Source: Mycobacterium dioxanotrophicus
GTDB taxonomy: Bacteria; Actinomycetota; Actinomycetes; Mycobacteriales; Mycobacteriaceae
Direction of reading: 5' to 3'
Assembly: GCF_002157835.1 (NCBI RefSeq)
Contig: NZ_CP020809.1
Span: 1,302,001-1,366,000, forward strand
DNA length: 64,000 nucleotides
The position numbers and the translations under genes were made by a program. The notes beneath the pieces are model-generated. The model searched no databases. It was not told the origin of the DNA and saw nothing but the letters and a program-made list of their open reading frames with translations. Each line of letters starts with the position of its first letter. Position 1 is the first letter of the stretch. Positions 32,254 to 41,092 of this stretch are shown here, piece by piece.

Positions 32254-33732
32254 GTGGCGCTTGGAAGCCCAGAGAGTGTTGCCGACGACCCGGTGACGCC
32301 GTCGCGCACAACCGGCCACGATGTCCTGAATCGCGGCTTCGGCTTCCGCGCCGCGTTGTCGCTGGCGTTCGCCGACATCTCGCCGATTGTGGCGCTGTAC
32401 GCGATCTTCGCGCTCGGCCTCTTCGCTGCCGGCCCGCGGTTCTTCTGGGCCTTCCCGATCGTGCTGTGCGGCCAGTTGCTCGTCGCGTTGGTCTTCGGTG
32501 AGCTGGCCTCGCGTTTTCCATATGCCGGCAGCGTCTATCAGTGGGCGCGGCACGCCAAGGGCACGACCTGGGGCTGGACGGCAGCGTGGGCCTACATCTG
32601 GGGCCTCACCCTGACCCTCTCCACGATGGCCTATGCCGCAGCGGGATTCATCCTCGAGGTGTTCGGAGTCGAGTCGCCCAGCCGCTGGCTGCTTGCTGCC
32701 GTCTCGATCGGCGTCATCTGCTTCACCACGGCCGCCAATATGATCGGCCGCCAGGTGCTCAAGGTCATGATTGTCGCGAGCATCATCTGCGAGATCGTCG
32801 GCTCGGTCGGGCTGGGCACCGTGCTGTTGCTCTTCCATCGCGTCAACCCGGTGTCGACCCTTTTCCAGGGCCTTCCCGACGGGTCCGGAAGCACGTTGAG
32901 CACCATGCTCGTCGCGGTGGCCTTCGTGGGCTGGGCCTTCCTCGGCTTCGAGTCGGCGGGGTCGATCGCCGAGGAGGTGGAAAACCCCGAGCGCAACGTG
33001 CCGAAGGCCATCGTCTTCGCGCTGCTGCTGGTCGGCATCATCGTGATGTACTCCGCGGCTGCCGTCATCCTCGCGATCCCTGATCTCTCGGCAGTGCTCA
33101 GCGAGCAGAGCGGCGATCCGGTGTCGGCGACCCTGACGGCGCAGCTCGGCTCGTCGATCGCCAAGCCGCTGCTGCTGATGTTCGTCATCGGCTTCATGTC
33201 CGCGTGCCTGGCGGTGCAGTCGGCGGTGTCGCGGGCCGTGTACGGGATGGCGCGCGACCGCGCGCTGCCCGGCGCCGCATTCCTGTCGAAGCTGGGCGGT
33301 CCCGAGCGGATGCCGATTCGGGCGATCGGGCTGACCGCGGTGGTCGCCGCGTTCTTCCTGCTGTTCGCCGGCTCTGACCTGTACAACGTCCTGGTCAACT
33401 TCTCGGTGATGGGTCCCTACATCGCGTTTGCCGTTCCGGTCTTCGCCGCCGCGCTGACCCGGCTGGCTGGGCGCTGGGTTCCCGGCGTCTTCACGCTGGG
33501 ACGCTGGGGCGCGCCGGTGACCTACGCGGCGGCCGCGTGGCTGGCCTTTGAGGTGCTCAATGTGCTGTGGCCGCGCACGCAGCCAGGACAGCCGTGGTTC
33601 GTCAACTGGAGCATGGTCATCTCCCTGGTGAGCCTGGGCATCCTGGGCGTGGCCGTGTACGTGAAGTGCCGCGACCGCATCACGGTTCCGGTCGGGGAAC
33701 GCGTCGACGCCGCAGGGCCCGACGAGTCATAA
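32254..33732 (+). CDS. APC-superfamily amino-acid permease
   Basis: A 492-residue integral membrane transporter with about 12 hydrophobic segments. GTG 32254 is chosen as start because AAGGAGGA precedes it at proper spacing. The N-terminus contains the APC signature region (RAALSLAFADISPIVALYAIFALG) and the conserved ESAGSIAEEVENPERNVPKAI loop. It resembles amino-acid/polyamine/GABA permeases. The hydrophilic ends are short and no regulatory domain is present. A strong terminator hairpin follows the stop. Confidence 0.87.
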   Translation: MALGSPESVADDPVTPSRTTGHDVLNRGFGFRAALSLAFADISPIVALYAIFALGLFAAGPRFFWAFPIVLCGQLLVALVFGELASRFPYAGSVYQWARHAKGTTWGWTAAWAYIWGLTLTLSTMAYAAAGFILEVFGVESPSRWLLAAVSIGVICFTTAANMIGRQVLKVMIVASIICEIVGSVGLGTVLLLFHRVNPVSTLFQGLPDGSGSTLSTMLVAVAFVGWAFLGFESAGSIAEEVENPERNVPKAIVFALLLVGIIVMYSAAAVILAIPDLSAVLSEQSGDPVSATLTAQLGSSIAKPLLLMFVIGFMSACLAVQSAVSRAVYGMARDRALPGAAFLSKLGGPERMPIRAIGLTAVVAAFFLLFAGSDLYNVLVNFSVMGPYIAFAVPVFAAALTRLAGRWVPGVFTLGRWGAPVTYAAAAWLAFEVLNVLWPRTQPGQPWFVNWSMVISLVSLGILGVAVYVKCRDRITVPVGERVDAAGPDES

Positions 33733-33746
33733 CCGCACGCAACAAA

Positions 33747-33770
33747 GAGCCCGGGCACCTGCCCGGGCTC
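33747..33770 (+). terminator. Hairpin terminator after amino-acid permease
   Basis: GAGCCCGGGCA CC TGCCCGGGCTC is a perfect 11-bp inverted repeat starting 14 bp after the permease stop and followed by CTTGTC. It is a typical strong, U-poor mycobacterial terminator hairpin. Confidence 0.75.
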
Positions 33771-33797
33771 CTTGTCATTGACGGGCGCCGGTTTCTC

Positions 33798-33860
33798 TCG
33801 CGAGCAGTCACTCAGGTCCGCGACACGCCGCGTTTGGCGTACCTGAGTGTCTGCTCGCGA
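33798..33860. repeat. Inverted repeat, intergenic repeat family copy 2
   Basis: Arms TCGCGAGCAGTCACTCAGGT and ACCTGAGTGTCTGCTCGCGA pair over 20 bp with one mismatch, around a 23-base loop. The loop and arms match copy 1 at 31081. The long stem suggests an RNA hairpin or a repeat-element remnant. Confidence 0.7.
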
Positions 33861-33873
33861 GGGTTTGGTGGCT

Positions 33874-33889
33874 TCCCCCGATCGGGGGA
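33874..33889. promoter_or_regulatory. 16-bp palindrome, putative operator (copy 2)
   Basis: The same TCCCCCGATCGGGGGA palindrome as at 31158, 129 bp before ATG 34019. The whole block down to the gene is nearly identical to that of paralogue 1. Confidence 0.6.
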
Positions 33890-34018
33890 CGGCGGGTTCA
33901 GCTGGTGTGGGGGCTGGTCGGCCGATACTGACGCGTGTCGCAGTGGGGCATTGTTATCTCAACACCGGATCACACCGGATGAGAACTTCAAAAGCCCGCT
34001 GAAACAAAGGATTTGATC

Positions 34019-34228
34019 ATGTCGATCTCTCGCCGTATCGCCGCTGGTTTCGCTCTGGCTGCCGCTCCTGCGATCATCGCGCTGGGTGCCGCCGCCGCCA
34101 GTCAGGCCGAGACCTCGGCGGTCAACACCGGTCCGTCGGTGAGCCATCACGAGGCGTTCCCGGGCCAGCACAATTTCCCGCAGCCGGCCACCGCCGCGCA
34201 TCACCACCACCAGAACCACCACGCCTGA
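34019..34228 (+). CDS. Small secreted histidine-rich peptide, paralogue 2
   Basis: A 69-residue protein with ATG 34019 preceded by AAAGGA. The signal peptide (RIAAGFALAAAPAIIALG) is followed by a mature peptide almost identical to paralogue 1: NTGPSVSHHEAFPGQHNF and the His-rich end. The changes relative to paralogue 1 lie mostly in the signal peptide and around the cleavage site. Upstream palindrome and downstream terminator are copied as well, so the two genes arose by duplication of a complete transcription unit. Conservation of the mature part over the signal peptide implies selection on the peptide itself. Confidence 0.75.
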   Translation: MSISRRIAAGFALAAAPAIIALGAAAASQAETSAVNTGPSVSHHEAFPGQHNFPQPATAAHHHHQNHHA

Positions 34229-34243
34229 TCGGCGTTGCCCGAG

Positions 34244-34266
34244 GAGCCCGGACAGTGTCCGGGCTC
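34244..34266 (+). terminator. Hairpin terminator after histidine-rich peptide 2
   Basis: The same perfect 11-bp hairpin as at 31537, here followed by TTCTCATT. Confidence 0.7.
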
Positions 34267-34327
34267 TTCTCATTCCGCCTGGGGCGAATCCGAGGAGATC
34301 CCCAGCATTGCGTGCCAGGCTGGGGCC

Positions 34328-35362
34328 ATGGCTGCGAATCAGACTCCGCGCCGTCAGCCCCTCCGCGCCGACCTCGTCCTGTCCGGCGGCGGCGTCAAGG
34401 GCATCGGTCTGGTGGGTGCCGCCGTCGCGCTGAAGGACGCCGGGTATGAGCTCCAGCGGATATCGGGCACGTCGGCGGGCTCGCTGGTCGGAGCCGTGGT
34501 GGCCGCGGCGGCGCAAGGCGATCAGCTGACCAGCGAGCAGCTGCGCGAGCTGGCGCTGGACGTGCCCTATCGGAAGTTCCGGGACAGCGGTCCGATCGAA
34601 CGCATCCCGATCCTGGGACCGGCATGGGGGTTGCTGCGTGAGACCGGGATCTACCGCGGGGATTTCGCGCACGCCTGGATGCGCACCGAACTGAAGAACC
34701 TGGGCGTCAGCACCTTTGGCGACATGGCCATCGACGACGACCAGCTGCCGCCGGAGCGACGGTACCGCCTGGTCGTCACCACGGCCGACCTGACATCGGG
34801 CCAATTGGTGCGGTTGCCCTGGGATTATCGACGGCTCTACGGTCTGGACCCGGACGAACAGTTGGTGGCCGACGCCGTGCGCGCCTCGATGGCGATTCCG
34901 TTCCTGTTCCAGCCGGTCACCCTCGAAGGCGTCGGTGGGGAGCAGTACACGCTCGTCGACGGCGGCGTGCTGTCCAACTTCCCGATCGATTCCTTCGACC
35001 GGGCCGACGGCAAAGTGCCGCGGTGGCCCACATTCGGCGCGACCGTGATTCCGTATCTGCCTGCGCCGACGATCGAGCAGCTGATTCCCGGGCTGGGGCC
35101 ACTGCACGGACCGCCACTGCTGGAGAGCCTGATCACCACCATGCTGGTCGGCCACGACCAGACCTACCTCAGTCAACCGTGGGTGAAGGTGCGGGCGATC
35201 CAGGTGGATTCGACGGCCACCGGGGTGCTCGACTTCGACATCACCCGAGACGAAGCCGAGGTGCTCTACGACAACGGGTATCAGGCGACCACCGACTTCC
35301 TGTCCACCTGGAACTGGCCAGCCTACGTCGAGCGGTTCCGCGCGGCTCATCGGATGAGCTGA
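34328..35362 (+). CDS. Patatin-like phospholipase
   Basis: A 344-residue protein with ATG 34328. It has the patatin catalytic layout: oxyanion loop LSGGGVKGIGLVG, nucleophile elbow GTSAG (ISGTSAGSLVGAVVAAA) and catalytic Asp in LVDGGVLSNFP, giving a Ser-Asp dyad. No signal peptide or membrane helix is visible, so action is cytosolic or by other export. Family members hydrolyse acyl chains from phospholipids or other lipids. The alpha-galactosidase gene follows 6 bp later in the same direction, so they may be co-transcribed. Confidence 0.87.
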   Translation: MAANQTPRRQPLRADLVLSGGGVKGIGLVGAAVALKDAGYELQRISGTSAGSLVGAVVAAAAQGDQLTSEQLRELALDVPYRKFRDSGPIERIPILGPAWGLLRETGIYRGDFAHAWMRTELKNLGVSTFGDMAIDDDQLPPERRYRLVVTTADLTSGQLVRLPWDYRRLYGLDPDEQLVADAVRASMAIPFLFQPVTLEGVGGEQYTLVDGGVLSNFPIDSFDRADGKVPRWPTFGATVIPYLPAPTIEQLIPGLGPLHGPPLLESLITTMLVGHDQTYLSQPWVKVRAIQVDSTATGVLDFDITRDEAEVLYDNGYQATTDFLSTWNWPAYVERFRAAHRMS

Positions 35363-35368
35363 TCCGCG

Positions 35369-36721
35369 ATGCGTCGTCTGCTGGTCGGCATGGTCGTGTT
35401 GGGTGTGGTCGTCGCGCTGCAGGGAGGTTGCGCGACGGCTCACACGTCGTCGCCGCCGGCACCCATACCGTCGACCCCGCCGATGGGGTGGAATTCGTGG
35501 AATTCCGGCATCGCCCTCACGGAGAAGAACATCGACGACACCATCGATGCGATGGTGTCGTCCGGCATGCGTGAGGCCGGCTACCGCTACGTCAACATCG
35601 ACGCGGGTTGGGCTGCGCCGCAACGGGATTCCAACGGCGAGTTGCAGGCGGACCCGGTGCGCTTCCCCGACGGCATGGCTGCGGTGGCCCGTCACGCTCA
35701 CGACCGCGGCATGCTGCTCGGGCTTTACGCAAGCCCGTTCGACGAGCGCTGCAGCGCCCAACCCGCGCTCGCCAGTGCCGGGCATGAGGACACCGATGCG
35801 CACGAGTTCGCCGACTGGGGTGTGGACTACCTGAAGTACGACTGGTGCCGCGACGAGGCCGACCACACGCACCAGGTGAAGGTGTTCACCGCGATGCGGG
35901 ACGCGTTGCGCGCGACCGGTCGTCCGATCCTGTACAGCATCAACCCGAACAGCTCCGACGACCCGACCGCAGGTTCCCGCTACGACTGGTCCGATGTCGC
36001 CGACATGGCCCGAACCACAACCGATCTGGTGCCGGTATGGCGGGACACCATGCCCTCGCTCGGGCCGACGGATCCGTTCGGTGACCACGACTTCCTCGGC
36101 ACACCGGACCAATTCGACGCCGCCGCACGGGTTGTCGGGCCGAGCAAGCGCGGGTATTGGACCGATCCCGACGCCCTCGTCGTCGGAGTGAGCTGGAGCG
36201 ATTTCGTCGCACACCACCTGCAAGCGGTCCGCAACCATCTGAAGGAAAGCCCCACCGAACTGCCCGACGATCAGCTCAGCCAACTTCTGCTCAGACAACC
36301 CGATATGACCGCCGCCGAACAGCGGGCGAACCTGTCGCTGTGGGCCATGCTCTCGGCGCCGCTGATCGCGGGCAACGATGTTCGGTCCATCGATGCCCAG
36401 ACCCGGGACATTCTCATCAACCCCGACGTGATCGCGATCGACCAGGATCCGTCGGTCAGCCCAGCACGGTCGATGGCCGATCCTCGAGTCCTGGTCAAGC
36501 CGCTCTCCGACGGCACGGTGGCGGTCGCGCTGTACAACTCCGCCGATACGCCCCAGAACATCTCCACGACGGCCGTGCAGATCGGGATGGGCCCGGCAAC
36601 CTGCTATGCGGTCCGAGATCTGTGGGCCCGCACCAAAACCCACACCCTCGACGTCATCGGCCGAGAGCCGGTGCCCCCGCACACGGTGACGCTGCTCAAG
36701 GTCAGTCCGGGGTGTCGGTAG
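35369..36721 (+). CDS. GH27 alpha-galactosidase lipoprotein
   Basis: A 450-residue exported glycosidase. The signal peptide ends with a lipobox-like VALQGGC (C21), so it is probably anchored to the outer face of the plasma membrane. The mature part starts with the family-27 signature PPMGWNSWN, then YVNIDAGW and GLYASPFDERC. The nucleophile region YLKYDWC has D158, and a C-terminal beta-sandwich ends the chain. GH27 enzymes release alpha-linked galactose from melibiose, raffinose or galactomannan. The convergent sodium/sugar symporter and the galT-galK pair next door complete an uptake and Leloir-pathway cluster. Confidence 0.9.
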   Translation: MRRLLVGMVVLGVVVALQGGCATAHTSSPPAPIPSTPPMGWNSWNSGIALTEKNIDDTIDAMVSSGMREAGYRYVNIDAGWAAPQRDSNGELQADPVRFPDGMAAVARHAHDRGMLLGLYASPFDERCSAQPALASAGHEDTDAHEFADWGVDYLKYDWCRDEADHTHQVKVFTAMRDALRATGRPILYSINPNSSDDPTAGSRYDWSDVADMARTTTDLVPVWRDTMPSLGPTDPFGDHDFLGTPDQFDAAARVVGPSKRGYWTDPDALVVGVSWSDFVAHHLQAVRNHLKESPTELPDDQLSQLLLRQPDMTAAEQRANLSLWAMLSAPLIAGNDVRSIDAQTRDILINPDVIAIDQDPSVSPARSMADPRVLVKPLSDGTVAVALYNSADTPQNISTTAVQIGMGPATCYAVRDLWARTKTHTLDVIGREPVPPHTVTLLKVSPGCR

Positions 36722-36980
36722 GCGTCTCGGACGGTATCTCGTCGACGGGGACGGGACGCAGCAGCGCCCACCCGATGAATATCGCCGATACGGCGATCAG
36801 CACCAGACCCACCCACCAGTTGGCGCTGGTTCCGACGTAGAGGTCGACCTTGTTGTGAGCATTGGACGGCGAATGCGGCCCGAGCACTGCGGGCGCGAAC
36901 CCGGCGATGGTCAGGAGCACGCCGAAGATGCCCAGCAGTGCACCCACGATGTTGCGGATGTCGAACAGGCGCGCAAACAC
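36702..36980 (-). CDS. Small two-helix membrane protein downstream of sugar symporter
   Basis: About 92 residues. GTG 36980 is preferred because AGGAGG lies just before it; another GTG two codons upstream lies within that ribosome-binding site. Two hydrophobic segments (about 10-32 and 58-78) flank a Ser/Asn-rich loop, with an acidic Pro/Thr tail. It follows the symporter gene, whose stop overlaps the ribosome-binding site, so expression is coupled. It may be a symporter accessory subunit, although sequence alone does not show this. Its end overlaps the end of the alpha-galactosidase gene by 20 bp, convergently. Confidence 0.65.
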   Translation of the reverse strand: MFARLFDIRNIVGALLGIFGVLLTIAGFAPAVLGPHSPSNAHNKVDLYVGTSANWWVGLVLIAVSAIFIGWALLRPVPVDEIPSETPTDTPD

Positions 36981-36989
36981 GGGCACCTC

Positions 36990-38663
36990 CTAGTGGAACA
37001 CGATGTTGAGGACGACGACGCAGGCCAGCATCACGCCGGCCAGCGGAACGGGCTTGAGGTACCACGGCTTTCCGGCATCCTCGGGATCGCCGAACAGCTT
37101 CACCGGGGTCTGCGAGTAGACCAGCCCGGTCAGCTCTGCCTCGGGTTTCGGCGCGGTCACCAGGCTCACCACGATGCTGACGACGATGTCGACGACGAAC
37201 GCGGCGCTGGCGGCCAGGAACGGCATGCCTTGCCCCGGCAGGTCGATCACCCCGGCCTTGGACAGCGCGAAAACGGTGATGGCCGACAGTGTTCCGGCCA
37301 CCAGACCGGTCCAGCCGGCGGTCGCCGTCATCCGCTTCCAGAACATGCCGAGGATGAACGTCGCGAACAGCGGCGCGTTGAAGAAGCCGAACAGCGTCTG
37401 CAGGTAGTCCATCAGGTTGGAGTAGCCAGAGGCGATCAGCGCGGTGAAGATCGCCAGCACCGTCGCGGCCACGGTCGCGAACCGGCCGACCTGGATGTAG
37501 TAGTGGTCGGGGCGGTCCTTGACTACGTACTGCTGCCAGATGTCGTAGCTGAACACCGTGTTGAACGCTGACACGTTGGCCGCCATACCGGCCATGAACG
37601 ACGCGATCAGGCCGGTGACCGCCACGCCGAGCAGGCCGTTGGGCAGGATGTCGCGGACCATGAGCAGGATGGCGTCGTTGTAGGTGACCTGGCCGCTGCC
37701 GGTCGATTTCAGCTGTATCACGTCGCCGATGGTGGCCGCGGCGATCATGCCGGGCAGTACCACCACGAACGGGATGAGCATCTTGGGGAACGACCCGATG
37801 ATCGGCGCTCGACGTGCCGCCGACATCGAGCTGGACGCCATGGCGCGTTGCACCTCGACGAAGTTGGTGGTCCAGTAGCCGAACGACAGCACGAAGCCGA
37901 GGCCGAACACGATGCCGATCACCGACCACACGGGGCTGGTGAAACCGCTGAGCGCCTGACCAGGCCAGGTGGTGAGCTGGTCGTGGGTGCTGGCGGTCAC
38001 CGAGCCGCCGGCCTTGACGGTGTCGATCACCTTGTCTCGCAGACCGTTCCAGCCACCCACTTTGATGAGCCCGAAGATCGTCAGCGGCACGAGTGCGGCG
38101 AGGATGACGAAGAACTGCAGAACTTCGTTGTAGATCGCGGCCGAGAGCCCGCCCAGCGCGGTGTAGGTCAGCACGATCGCCGCGGCGACTATCAGCGAAA
38201 TCCATTGCGACCAACCGAGCAACGCGTTGATCACTGTCGCCAGCAAGAACAGGTTGACCCCGGCGATCAGCACCTGCGCAACGGCAAAGCTGATGGCGTT
38301 CACCAGGTGGGCGCCGGGGCCGAAGCGTCGGCGCATGAATTCGGGGACGCTGCGCACTTTGGAGCCGTAGTAGAACGGCATCATGATGACGCCGAGGAAC
38401 AGCATCGCCGGGACGGCGCCGATCCAGTAGTAATGCATTGTGGCCAGGCCGATTTGGGCGCCGTTGGCGGACATGCCCATGATCTCCACCGCGCCCAGGT
38501 TCGCCGACACGAACGCGATACCGGTGACCCACGCGGGTAGCCGGCGGCCGGACAGGAAGAAATCGAGACTGGAGGTGATCTGGCTGCGGGCCAGAAGGCC
38601 GATGCCGAGCACGAATACGAAGTAGATCGCGATCAGCGCGTAGTCGAGTATGCCGACGTTCAA
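36990..38663 (-). CDS. Sodium:solute symporter (SSS family), likely galactose
   Basis: A 557-residue transporter with 13-14 membrane helices and the SSS family pattern (DFFLSGRRLPAWVTGIAFVSANLGAVE near the start in two adjoining motifs, then FGYWTTNFVEVQRAMA). This resembles SGLT/vSGLT-type sodium-coupled sugar transporters. The only in-frame start candidates are weak: TTG 38663 is reported, while a good AAGGAG lies about 30 bp upstream, so the true start is unsettled. It is divergent from galT-galK and convergent with alpha-galactosidase, pointing to galactose as the substrate. Confidence 0.87.
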   Translation of the reverse strand: MNVGILDYALIAIYFVFVLGIGLLARSQITSSLDFFLSGRRLPAWVTGIAFVSANLGAVEIMGMSANGAQIGLATMHYYWIGAVPAMLFLGVIMMPFYYGSKVRSVPEFMRRRFGPGAHLVNAISFAVAQVLIAGVNLFLLATVINALLGWSQWISLIVAAAIVLTYTALGGLSAAIYNEVLQFFVILAALVPLTIFGLIKVGGWNGLRDKVIDTVKAGGSVTASTHDQLTTWPGQALSGFTSPVWSVIGIVFGLGFVLSFGYWTTNFVEVQRAMASSSMSAARRAPIIGSFPKMLIPFVVVLPGMIAAATIGDVIQLKSTGSGQVTYNDAILLMVRDILPNGLLGVAVTGLIASFMAGMAANVSAFNTVFSYDIWQQYVVKDRPDHYYIQVGRFATVAATVLAIFTALIASGYSNLMDYLQTLFGFFNAPLFATFILGMFWKRMTATAGWTGLVAGTLSAITVFALSKAGVIDLPGQGMPFLAASAAFVVDIVVSIVVSLVTAPKPEAELTGLVYSQTPVKLFGDPEDAGKPWYLKPVPLAGVMLACVVVLNIVFH

Positions 38664-38720
38664 GTGCAGGACGTTGGTATTCGTTTTCGCTCCTTCGTCC
38701 AGAGGTCAGGAAAGATACTA

Positions 38721-39812
38721 GTGTTCGGAACTGTGACGGAGCCGACACATTGGAAACTGGCCGACGGGCGCGACCTGTTTTTCTTCGCGCTGCCAGGACA
38801 TGTGCCCGCCCCGGTGCCTGATCAGCGGCCGCTCGGCCCGGGCGGGTCGCACCCGACCGAACTGCGTTTCGACCGGACGACCGGGCAGTGGGTGATCATC
38901 GCGGCCGCGCGGCAGGACCGCACCTACAAGCCGCCGCCCGATCAATGCCCGCTGTGTCCGGGGCCGACGGGTGAGACCAGCGAGATCCCCGCGCCGGACT
39001 ACGACGTGGCGGTGTTCGAGAACCGGTTCCCGAGCCTGGCGGGGGAGGGCGTGGTGGCTCCGCCCGCCGACGCCGGGTTCGTCGCCGCGGCCGGCTACGG
39101 GCGCTGCGAGGTGATCTGCTTTACCAGCAACCACACGGGTTCGTTCAGCGAGTTGCCGCTCGTGCATGCCCGGTTGGTGGTCGACGCGTGGCGGCACCGC
39201 ACCGCCGATCTTCTCAAACGGACCGGTGTCGAGCAGGTCTTCTGCTTCGAGAACCGCGGCGAGGAGATCGGCGTGACGCTGACCCATCCGCACGGCCAGA
39301 TCTACGCGTACCCCTACCTGACGCCCCGGACGGAGGTCATGCTGCGGCAGGCCACCGGCTTCCGGGAGACTCACGGCGGCAACCTCTTTGCCTCGCTGCT
39401 GGCCGCCGAACAGGCGAACGGACAACGCCTGGTGGCGCAGAACGACCTGTTCACCGCGTTCGTGCCGTTCGCGGCCCGCTGGCCCGTGGAGGTGCACATC
39501 TACCCGAACCGGCTGGTGCCCAACGTCGTTGAGCTCTCCACCGCCGAGTGCGACGCGCTGGCCTCGATTTACCTCGACGTGCTGGGCCGCTTCGACCGCA
39601 TGTACTCGGCGCCCCTGCCGTACATATCGGCGCTGCACCAGTATTCGGGCGCCGGTGTGCAGGGTGACGGATACTTCCACATCGAGCTGATGTCGATCCG
39701 CCGCAGCGCCACCAAGCTGAAATACCTGGCGGGTTCCGAATCGGCCATGGATGCGTTCATCGGCGACGTGACGCCTGAGAGCGTGGCGCAGCGGCTGCGG
39801 GAGCTGGCATGA
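38721..39812 (+). CDS. galT: Galactose-1-phosphate uridylyltransferase
   Basis: A 363-residue enzyme of the Leloir pathway that exchanges UMP between UDP-glucose and galactose-1-phosphate. The active-site HPH motif is present ([13 protein letters not shown], His189 and His191 from this start), as are the zinc CxxC in DQCPLCPG and the downstream ENRGEE loop. GTG 38721 is chosen because AGGAAAG precedes it; a GTG four codons later is the alternative. The galK start overlaps its stop in an ATGA, so the two are translationally coupled. Confidence 0.93.
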   Translation: MFGTVTEPTHWKLADGRDLFFFALPGHVPAPVPDQRPLGPGGSHPTELRFDRTTGQWVIIAAARQDRTYKPPPDQCPLCPGPTGETSEIPAPDYDVAVFENRFPSLAGEGVVAPPADAGFVAAAGYGRCEVICFTSNHTGSFSELPLVHARLVVDAWRHRTADLLKRTGVEQVFCFENRGEEIGVTLTHPHGQIYAYPYLTPRTEVMLRQATGFRETHGGNLFASLLAAEQANGQRLVAQNDLFTAFVPFAARWPVEVHIYPNRLVPNVVELSTAECDALASIYLDVLGRFDRMYSAPLPYISALHQYSGAGVQGDGYFHIELMSIRRSATKLKYLAGSESAMDAFIGDVTPESVAQRLRELA

Positions 39813-40900
39813 CCGTCCGATACTCCGCTCCGGGCCGGGTCAACCTGATCGGCGAACACACCGACTACAACCTGGGATTCGCGCTGCCGATCGCGTTGCC
39901 GCAGCGCACATCGGTGGTCTTCGACTCGGATACCTCTGACGTGCTGGAGGTTTCGAGTGCGTTGGGCGACGGCCCGGTGCGGGTTCCGCTTGCGACGAAG
40001 CCCGGCGAGGTTGCGGACTGGGCCGGCTACGTCGCCGGGGTGGTGTGGGCGCTGCGCTGCGCCGGGCATGCCGTACCGGGCGGGACGATGTCGATCACCA
40101 GTGACGTCGAGGTGGGCTCGGGGCTGTCGTCGTCAGCGGCGTTGGAATGCGCGGTCCTCGGCGCCCTGCTCACCTCGGCCGGGATCGAACTCGACCGCAT
40201 CGAGCAGGCCCGGATCGCCCAGCGCGCCGAGAACGAGTACGTCGGCGCGCCAACAGGTCTGCTCGACCAGCTGGCATCCCTGTTCGGGGAACCCGGCCAG
40301 GCCATGCTCATCGACTTCCGCGACGTCACCGTCCAGTCGGTGCCGTTCGCGCCGGAATCGTCCGGCACGGCGCTGTTGTTGATCGACTCGCGGGCCCGGC
40401 ACGCCCACGCCGGCGGCGAGTACGCGGCCCGGCGCGCGTCGTGTGAACGCGCAGCGGCCGCCCTCGGTGTGGCGTCGCTGCGGGAGGTCTCCACGGCCTC
40501 GGCGCTGCAGGCCGTCAAGGATCCCGTCGATGCCCGGCGGGCCCGTCACATCGTGACCGAGAACCAGCGTGTACTCGAATGCGTTGCGGCGATGGCGGCT
40601 TCGGACTTCACCGCGGCCGGTGCGCTGTGGACCGCGTCGCACGAATCGATGCGCGACGACTTCGAGATCACCACGCCGCACCTCGACCTCATCGCGGCGA
40701 GCGCCGTGCAGGCCGGCGCGTTCGGGGCGCGGATGACCGGCGGTGGCTTCGGTGGGTGCGTCATCGCGCTCGTGCCCGAGGAGCGGGTTGACGACGTCAC
40801 TGACGCGGTGCTGCGCGCGGTGCGCGATGCGGGCTATCAGGAACCGCTCGTCACGAGGACGCACGCGGGCGGCGGCGCGGGGCTCGGGGATTCGGCGTAG
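39809..40900 (+). CDS. galK: Galactokinase
   Basis: A 363-residue GHMP kinase that phosphorylates galactose at C1 with ATP. The galactokinase signature [13 protein letters not shown] is at residues 9-21, the GHMP ATP-binding loop is seen in [16 protein letters not shown], and the C-terminal [10 protein letters not shown] motif is intact. It overlaps galT by 4 bp. Together with the lipoprotein alpha-galactosidase and the divergent symporter it allows use of external alpha-galactosides; galE is not in the window. Confidence 0.95.
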   Translation: MTVRYSAPGRVNLIGEHTDYNLGFALPIALPQRTSVVFDSDTSDVLEVSSALGDGPVRVPLATKPGEVADWAGYVAGVVWALRCAGHAVPGGTMSITSDVEVGSGLSSSAALECAVLGALLTSAGIELDRIEQARIAQRAENEYVGAPTGLLDQLASLFGEPGQAMLIDFRDVTVQSVPFAPESSGTALLLIDSRARHAHAGGEYAARRASCERAAAALGVASLREVSTASALQAVKDPVDARRARHIVTENQRVLECVAAMAASDFTAAGALWTASHESMRDDFEITTPHLDLIAASAVQAGAFGARMTGGGFGGCVIALVPEERVDDVTDAVLRAVRDAGYQEPLVTRTHAGGGAGLGDSA

Positions 40901-40937
40901 CACCGGGCGCCGGATCGTCCGCCATGTCTGTTCCAGA

Positions 40938-41011
40938 CACTGTGGCGAGCGTGCAGCCTGTCGCGGTACTTCGTGCGTCTGAGCGCAAGAACCTGCACGT
41001 TCGCCACAGTG
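40938..41011. repeat. Long inverted repeat after galK
   Basis: Two 19-bp arms (CACTGTGGCGAGCGTGCAG and CTGCACGTTCGCCACAGTG) pair with one mismatch around a 36-base loop. The region could act as transcription terminator for galK, or be a copy of a dispersed intergenic repeat. It differs in sequence from the repeats at 31081 and 33798. Confidence 0.65.
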
Positions 41012-41092
41012 CGCGCAACGTAGTTTAGGGCCCAGATTCCCGGGTAGCCATGCGCCGATCAAGCCGATGGAACCGACGGACGGGGAATTGCT

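Noticed and set aside
33959..36682. Leftward open frame of 907 codons across the histidine-rich peptide, patatin and alpha-galactosidase genes
   Set aside because: Spans three real genes of the opposite strand, and its translation shows no domain; an artefact of GC-rich third positions.
36604..38748. Leftward frame of 714 codons overlapping the sodium symporter in another frame
   Set aside because: Arg/His-rich sequence lacking motifs; the symporter frame shows clear membrane helices and family signature.
40938..41011. Inverted repeat as the end of a mobile element
   Set aside because: The two arms face each other over 36 bases with no gene between and no target duplication; a hairpin or dispersed repeat is more likely.
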